Of a stretch of 13,730 nt of DNA, positions 9,351-13,730 are shown piece by piece. Source of the stretch: Mycoemilia scoparia (Eukaryota; Kickxellomycota; Kickxellomycetes; Kickxellales; Kickxellaceae). Where the stretch lies: positions 1 to 13,730 of the forward strand of contig JANBPU010000384.1 in the NCBI GenBank assembly GCA_027575805.1, in the 5' to 3' direction. Position numbers and translations under genes: made by a program. The notes under the pieces were generated by a model. That model had not been told where the DNA came from. It saw nothing but the letters and a program-made list of their open reading frames with translations, and made no database searches. Each line of letters starts with the position of its first letter. Position 1 is the stretch's first letter.

Positions 9351-9671
9351 CCACCTAACCCACACATATATCATATACTCATGTTTTAATCTAAATGGTA
9401 AATGGAATGGTGGAGAAGCAACTATCAGGACTTGCGCCACATGAATAATTTCTTGAACTTGGTCTTGTGCCCAGGCGCATTCTCAACCGAGATAGCGATT
9501 CTGATTGATTAGACGCATAGCAATAGCGCAAATCCCTAATAGAGCAGTGCTGCGGAATCGAATGTCTGTAGTAAGAACGAGCCATTATCTCACTCCAAAT
9601 GCACTTGGATATTACAAACAAAGGGATGATACCATTGTATAATCCTTCTAGTCGTTCTCTCCGTATCAGTA

Positions 9672-9684
9672 GTGTGTGTGTGTG
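9672..9684 (+). repeat. Short (GT)n microsatellite
   Basis: Thirteen bases of uninterrupted GT dinucleotide repeat within the gene-poor region. It is likely a simple-sequence tract without a specific role. Confidence 0.6.
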
Positions 9685-10850
9685 CATAGTAGCATTTCTA
9701 GTCCGGGAATCGATACGCCCCTTGTGAAACGCGCAGACGGAAGAGATCTTCAAAGGAATGGAAAACGAAGGCAGAGGAAGCACAAATATGTGTTAATCCC
9801 AAAAACTCCTTAGCCACACTCCTGAACATGACAAAGCCTAGCAGGTGTACAAATGACTAGTTTTTGTGATGCATGGATATGTTGCAGTGCCATCAAATAG
9901 TCAAAGGAATCTCTGCCTGGAAAGTACTGTTGTACAGACAAGCCTGTTCACAGCAAAAGGCCAATTCCGCAGCAAGAGTGAGGGGAGGGCAAGCTGAGGC
10001 CGTTGGTTTAGTAGCTTTTTATGCAGGCATGGACCTTGTGAGCAGGAACAACTGCTTTCATAGCCAGACCATTGTTTGAAAATTTGCGTGCTTCAATGCG
10101 GGTGCGCTCAGCGATCCGATGCTACTGCTACTGCTACCTTGGATTGTGGAAGCTCACACCTACGGGTGTCTCCTCTAAAAGGGTACCAAAATAATCTCTC
10201 TAATGCCAGCCCCAAATGTATGACTTTTGGATTGAATTTGCTGGAGGCATAGCGGTACAGAGTCGGTTCACTTTTGTTGGAGAACCTGCCATATGTTACT
10301 CTTTCCCGTGGCTTTAGCGGTAAACTTTATAAGCAAAATAGAGTAGTTCTTTATATAGTTTAATGCACGCCAGAATTAGACAAGAGGTCGTTATAGGGAC
10401 TCTTAGATAGCAATTGACAGCGTGTACCTTAATAGGTGAGTAGGACGATCGCTTGTATCTCAACATATGAGCGTAGACAACAGGCCAGCATTAAGAGTTT
10501 GCCGGGATACTAGTGGGGCATAAACGGCCATTAGTGTGGGGATAGAGCCCTGATCAGTATGGTGATAAGGCCCAGAGCATCTACAAACAAGGCCAGGGTG
10601 AGAGCCAGAGGCAGGCCAAGGGATAGGCGCAAGTGAAGCAAACAGATCGCACAAAGGAAAGGCCGCTTCTACATAGAACATTCGATAGGCATTCACCTAT
10701 AACGCGCCACTGTAATACTTTTGCCAATGTTAGTGGGTTTGACCTGTAGAGGGTGTGGTTGAGAGCGGGCGTCCCACACCCCCCAGTCTTGACAGCCAGC
10801 AGTGATTGTACTGGCTCGAGTCACTGTTTGAATGAGCAGGTGTGTGTATG

Positions 10851-11369
10851 CGTGTGCTGGTGCTTGCTCAAAGCCTGGTGTCCTCGCCTTTTTATTCGCT
10901 GACTTCCCAGCATCATTTGCTCTTACCCTAGCCAACCTGGCCTTGTTTTTCCCACATATTATCTTGCTTCCTCTCTTCTTGCCTGTATTTCTTGGCTCTG
11001 TTGTCAACCTTATATCCATCTTGGCATTTTATTACTTCATCTAAGCTTTATAAAACATCGCGACTTCTCTCGTTCCTAAAGACTTTTTTACTAAGATTAT
11101 TCGTCCCTTCGTTCATCCTTTAGCCACCTTTCTCATCTATACCAAGGTATAACCGCTCAGCGAACCACCGAGTGCGTGTGTGGGGTCGTGCTTCTAAGAA
11201 CTTGTCCACTTCCTTAATATATTTACCAGACCGTCACACAGGTGTCTCTGTTACACTTGAGTTCTTATAATATTTGCTCTAGAACATCAGAGCAACCCTC
11301 GGTCTTCCGTCGTCGTGATACCCGCCACTACCCTCAAGCTCACTCATACTCATATATACACATTTGCCC
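10851..11369 (+). promoter_or_regulatory. ATG-free promoter/leader of HSF-type gene
   Basis: 519 nt directly before the HSF-type start codon contain no ATG in any frame of the plus strand; the last upstream ATG is at 10848-10850. The stretch is pyrimidine-rich on the coding strand. A TATAAA at 11049-11054 is a plausible core promoter, which would leave a 5' leader of up to about 290 nt. The absence of upstream start codons fits a long scanned leader. I see no perfect heat-shock element; TTC and GAA units near 11192-11200 are spaced incorrectly. Confidence 0.5.
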
Positions 11370-12761
11370 ATGGATTTAAATAACGTTCATTCGCCACTTT
11401 TAACTGGCCACGGGTTCGATGGCTCCGAGTATCTGTCCAGCCGTGATGATCGCTCTGTCAGTGAAGACAGCAACCAGTTCCTCCGTCCCGATGCACGTAA
11501 TGGTTCTCCATCAAGCACTAGCAGTCGCCGGTCCTCAGTGTCAAATTGCAGCAGAGGCGCAGCCAATACCTTTGTCACTAAGCTCCACGAGATGCTGAGC
11601 GAGTCCAGATATAAGCAGTTCATTACCTGGAACAACACCGGCACATCTTTCATTGTCTGCAACGTCATGGAGTTTTCACAAGAAGTCCTTCCAAAGCACT
11701 TTAAGCACAACAATTTCTCTAGCTTTGTCCGCCAGTTAAACATGTACGGATTCCACAAGGTCAACAAATCACCACGTGGACAGCGTAACGCTGGCGAGAA
11801 TCAGATATGGGAGTTCATGCATCAAAAGTTTTTGCGTGGACATCCCGAGCTTTTGGATCAAATAAAACGGAAAACTATGGAGACAGAAACACTTCGCCGT
11901 GAGGCCAACGATTTTCATTCCAACGTCGCCATGGTACAAGTTGGCCAGGATAGGATTGTAAGACAGGTTGATGATTTGCAACACAAGCTCAACGGAGTCA
12001 CAAGGGAGCTCACATATATAAAGGAAAGGATGTCGGCATACGAGAATGTCATGCGTGGCCTGCTTGAACACCTAGGAAAGACAAGCAGTCCGCTACCTCA
12101 GAGTCTCAATCTCGAGGCCCTATCCATATCACAATCACCTGGACCCAGCATATTTGTGTCCAACCACTCTTGCAGCGACCAGAACTCGCAATTGGGCCAC
12201 TCGAGATCAAACTCAGTGACCGATCAGCTCAACAACGGTCTTGCTCCACAAATCCAGCTCAATGGACAGGTCTTTACCAGTGGGACTCAAAATCCAGCTT
12301 CAGGAAGTCCTATGGGTAATACCCTTTCGTTGTTTGATGGCAGCTTTAACACGACTCAGCAACAAAATGGACTGACATTGCACTCAAACTCGTCCCAAAA
12401 TTCTCTCCAAATACAATCGCATACACCATCCCAATCAGTATCACCAATGCCAAGTCCCCTGTTGCTTGCCCAGCATCCCCAGACACCCCAGGAGCCATTA
12501 ATGAGCACCCAGAGCTTCCTCAGCCCATCTGGACAGGCCTTTTTAAACGGAACTAGCCCAGTAACACCAATGTCGCATTCGCCGCTCACCCAGTCCCCTG
12601 TGAGCAGCGCGTACTCTGAACCACAGCTTTCTCCAAACTCGTTTATACCACTTGGGTCTTTGAACAACCAACAGGTATACAACAATGGAGGCCAGCCCCA
12701 GTATAATAACATGTCAAACGCAAACTCTGGAGGCGGTCTTTCTATGAATATTTACCAATAA
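11370..12761 (+). CDS. HSF-type transcription factor
   Basis: Sequence-specific nuclear transcription factor with a heat-shock-factor winged-helix domain. The 463-residue frame has no intron. Residues 1-65 are Ser- and Asp-rich. The HSF DNA-binding domain spans about 66-168: NTFVTKLHEML, ITWNNTGTSFIV, the recognition helix FSSFVRQLNMYGFHKV (116-131), then PRGQR, IWEFMHQKFLRG and IKRK. A heptad-like region at about 170-235 should form the oligomerisation coiled coil. Residues from 240 to the end are low-complexity Ser/Gln/Asn/Pro, typical of an activation or repression tail. There is no receiver domain, so it is not Skn7/Prr1. It could be Hsf1, Sfl1 or a related fungal HSF-type factor; I cannot separate these by eye and give no symbol. 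The ATG at 11370 lies in a good context (GCCCATGG) and is the first ATG after a 519-nt ATG-free stretch. Codons are more GC-rich than the flanking DNA. Confidence 0.92.
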   Translation: MDLNNVHSPLLTGHGFDGSEYLSSRDDRSVSEDSNQFLRPDARNGSPSSTSSRRSSVSNCSRGAANTFVTKLHEMLSESRYKQFITWNNTGTSFIVCNVMEFSQEVLPKHFKHNNFSSFVRQLNMYGFHKVNKSPRGQRNAGENQIWEFMHQKFLRGHPELLDQIKRKTMETETLRREANDFHSNVAMVQVGQDRIVRQVDDLQHKLNGVTRELTYIKERMSAYENVMRGLLEHLGKTSSPLPQSLNLEALSISQSPGPSIFVSNHSCSDQNSQLGHSRSNSVTDQLNNGLAPQIQLNGQVFTSGTQNPASGSPMGNTLSLFDGSFNTTQQQNGLTLHSNSSQNSLQIQSHTPSQSVSPMPSPLLLAQHPQTPQEPLMSTQSFLSPSGQAFLNGTSPVTPMSHSPLTQSPVSSAYSEPQLSPNSFIPLGSLNNQQVYNNGGQPQYNNMSNANSGGGLSMNIYQ

Positions 12762-13314
12762 TTGCCGCAGCCATAAATAGAGGGAGACATATGCTGGCAA
12801 ACCACTATCATCCACTACACGCCCATTTTCACCCGCCTTGCTCTTGTAATTTTCTCCTTATGATACTCCTCCATTATATCCATGTTTTATTTGTTTCCTT
12901 TACGCTTGTCAGAATACCATGGCCCTCCTTTTCTCTTTCCAGATTGGGCTGAAATTCAGCATTATCTCATTAATTGTGCGAGGATAATGGTTTGGTGTTT
13001 ACGCTCTCTTCCTGCTCTCATCGCCCATTCCTGGATCCAACAAATCCTGATTATGATGTGCATTCAAACTATATGATTTTTTCTTGCAGCAATTCGTGCA
13101 TTTTTACAAGATGTCTGTGATATTTTTAATATATATATATATTAGTTTAAAAGTAAAATTGTCTGGCGGCAGGTTGAAACTTTCTATTGCTACAGAGTTG
13201 CGAACGAATATGTGTTGGTGCTGTTGTGCATCCTTGAGGTGAGAAAAAAGACACAATAAAGTGTGATGTAAAAGTGTATGAAGCGCAATTGGGTATGAAT
13301 GGAGTCTCTATGGG
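12762..13314. terminator. Convergent 3' region, HSF-type gene / Rab gene
   Basis: 553 nt between the HSF-type stop (plus) and the Rab stop (minus). An AATAAA at 13255-13260 on the plus strand could be the polyadenylation signal of the HSF-type gene, implying a 3' UTR of about 0.5 kb. An (AT)7 tract lies at 13129-13142. Small open frames here look random. Confidence 0.4.
13129..13142. repeat. (AT)7 tract
   Basis: Uninterrupted AT dinucleotide repeat in the 3' region of the HSF-type gene. A second, longer AT-rich dinucleotide tract lies at 13676-13700, within or next to an intron of the Rab gene. Confidence 0.6.
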
Positions 13315-13620
13315 TTAGCAGGCACATGTTTCGTTTAAAACCGAATTGTTGCTGTCGAGAAGAATTCTAGGTTGAGCTTTTCCTGCTTTTCCCGAACTTT
13401 CCCTTGATTTAACAATTTCTGCAAGCTTATCAGCTGCATAATAGCGAACAGAGTTAGTATAAAGCTTGTGAGAATTTAAGACAATTTGGTAAATATAAAA
13501 AAGCAAAAACATCTCTTGGTACTTGCCTAGGTCTTGAAACATCTCGTTGATATTGATCCCCTTAAAAGCAGAAGTTTCGTAAAACATTAGACCTTCTTTA
13601 AGTGCATAGTTTTGTCCCTC
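13315..13620 (-). CDS. Rab-family small GTPase, C-terminal part (partial)
   Basis: C-terminal part of a Rab/Ypt GTPase, a membrane-traffic switch. Two exons are visible: 13620-13527 and 13433-13315; the gene continues past the right edge. The first encodes EGQNYALKEGLMFYETSAF and onward to MFQDL. ETSA is the G5 guanine-binding motif of Rab proteins, and the residues after it (NINEMF) match the usual Rab helix. The second encodes ADKLAEIVKSRES, then a variable tail ending ETCAC, a CxC geranylgeranylation signal for membrane attachment. The joining intron has a GC donor (GCAAGT) and restores MFQDLADKLAEIV. The acceptor before 13620 is ACTATAG. The rest of the G domain (P-loop, switches, NKxD) lies outside the window, so the Rab subfamily cannot be named. 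Confidence 0.88.
   Translation of the reverse strand, partial: EGQNYALKEGLMFYETSAFKGININEMFQDLGKYQEMFLLFYIYQIVLNSHKLYTNSVRYYAADKLAEIVKSRESSGKAGKAQPRILLDSNNSVLNETCAC
13434..13526 (-). other. GC-AG intron with TACTAAC branch site in Rab gene
   Basis: Donor GCAAGT after GACCTAG, a perfect TACTAAC branch site, and acceptor ATGCAG, over 93 nt. Splicing joins G to CT and gives MFQDLADKLAEIV, continuous Rab sequence. Without splicing the frame reads through a non-conserved stretch. This is the clearest GC-AG intron in the window. Confidence 0.85.
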
Positions 13621-13730
13621 CTATAGTTTTTATGAAATTCATTCTAATATTGTGAGTATGACGCATTTTGCTTGCTATATATATACATATATATATATAT
13701 GGGTCAATTAGCAGGAGATAAAGATGCCTA

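Larger units (their letters stand above)
8951..10850. other. Long gene-poor intergenic region
   Basis: About 1.9 kb with no gene that I can support. Open frames exist on both strands but none has recognisable family sequence or coherent splicing. It contains a tandem TATAAATAG element (9331-9350), a (GT)n tract (9672-9684) and a short GCTACT repeat near 10120-10137. I saw no tRNA B-box, spliceosomal RNA or 5S signature. A small minus-strand terminal exon ending at 9425 is possible and is listed as a finding. Confidence 0.5.

Noticed and set aside
9391..9783. 130-codon minus-strand open frame
   Set aside because: No recognisable domain, composition like translated non-coding DNA, includes translation of a microsatellite (HTHT), and a competing frame over its 3' part looks at least as protein-like.
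10693..11019. 108-codon minus-strand open frame, Lys/Arg-rich
   Set aside because: It lies antisense to the pyrimidine-rich promoter/leader of the HSF-type gene; the basic composition simply mirrors that strand bias.
10832..11044. Hydrophobic 70-codon plus-strand frame that looks like a membrane peptide
   Set aside because: The hydrophobicity follows from the T/C-rich sequence upstream of the TATAAA; it has no homology signal and sits in probable promoter DNA.
11190..11300. Possible heat-shock elements before the HSF-type gene
   Set aside because: TTC and GAA units occur but with three-base rather than two-base spacing, and no array of three units was found.

Overview
This is a stretch of nuclear eukaryotic DNA, most likely fungal. 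Genes are close together and several are split by short introns of about 75-113 nt with GT...AG (and some GC...AG) ends; one intron has a perfect yeast-like TACTAAC branch site. The gene content also fits a fungus: an S30 ribosomal protein with an intron directly after its ATG as in budding yeast, a Rad53/Chk2-type checkpoint kinase with an SQ/TQ cluster and two FHA domains, and an HSF-type transcription factor with a long Ser/Gln/Asn/Pro-rich tail. A complex I assembly factor implies that the organism keeps respiratory complex I, which excludes the Saccharomyces and Schizosaccharomyces lineages. The ZnT7-like zinc transporter and the intron-rich kinase would suit an early-diverging fungus, but I cannot fix the taxon from sequence alone.

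Layout. (1) 455-910, minus: ribosomal protein S30, three exons. (2) 1606-3134, plus: ZnT7/Msc2-type zinc transporter, four exons, divergent from S30. (3) 3221-6562, minus: Chk2/Rad53-family kinase in about 16 exons, tail-to-tail with the zinc transporter. (4) 7151-8950, plus: NDUFAF7/MidA-like mitochondrial methyltransferase, three exons, divergent from the kinase. (5) 8951-10850: about 1.9 kb with no gene I can support. (6) 10851-11369: a 519-nt ATG-free, pyrimidine-rich stretch that looks like promoter plus 5' leader, followed by (7) 11370-12761, plus: intronless HSF-type transcription factor. (8) 13315-13620, minus: last two exons of a Rab-family GTPase running off the right edge.

The genes are unrelated housekeeping and regulatory functions (translation, zinc supply to the secretory pathway, DNA-damage checkpoint, complex I assembly, stress or cell-surface transcription, vesicle traffic). 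There is no operon-like or gene-cluster logic and no mobile element, tRNA or CRISPR. The notable points are structural: three introns with inferred GC donors, one stop-free 99-nt intron inside the zinc-binding helix, an unusually long intron in the kinase DFG motif, a second FHA domain whose conserved Asn is replaced, and a long upstream-ATG-free leader before the HSF gene. All splice sites were inferred by hand from reading frame and family conservation.
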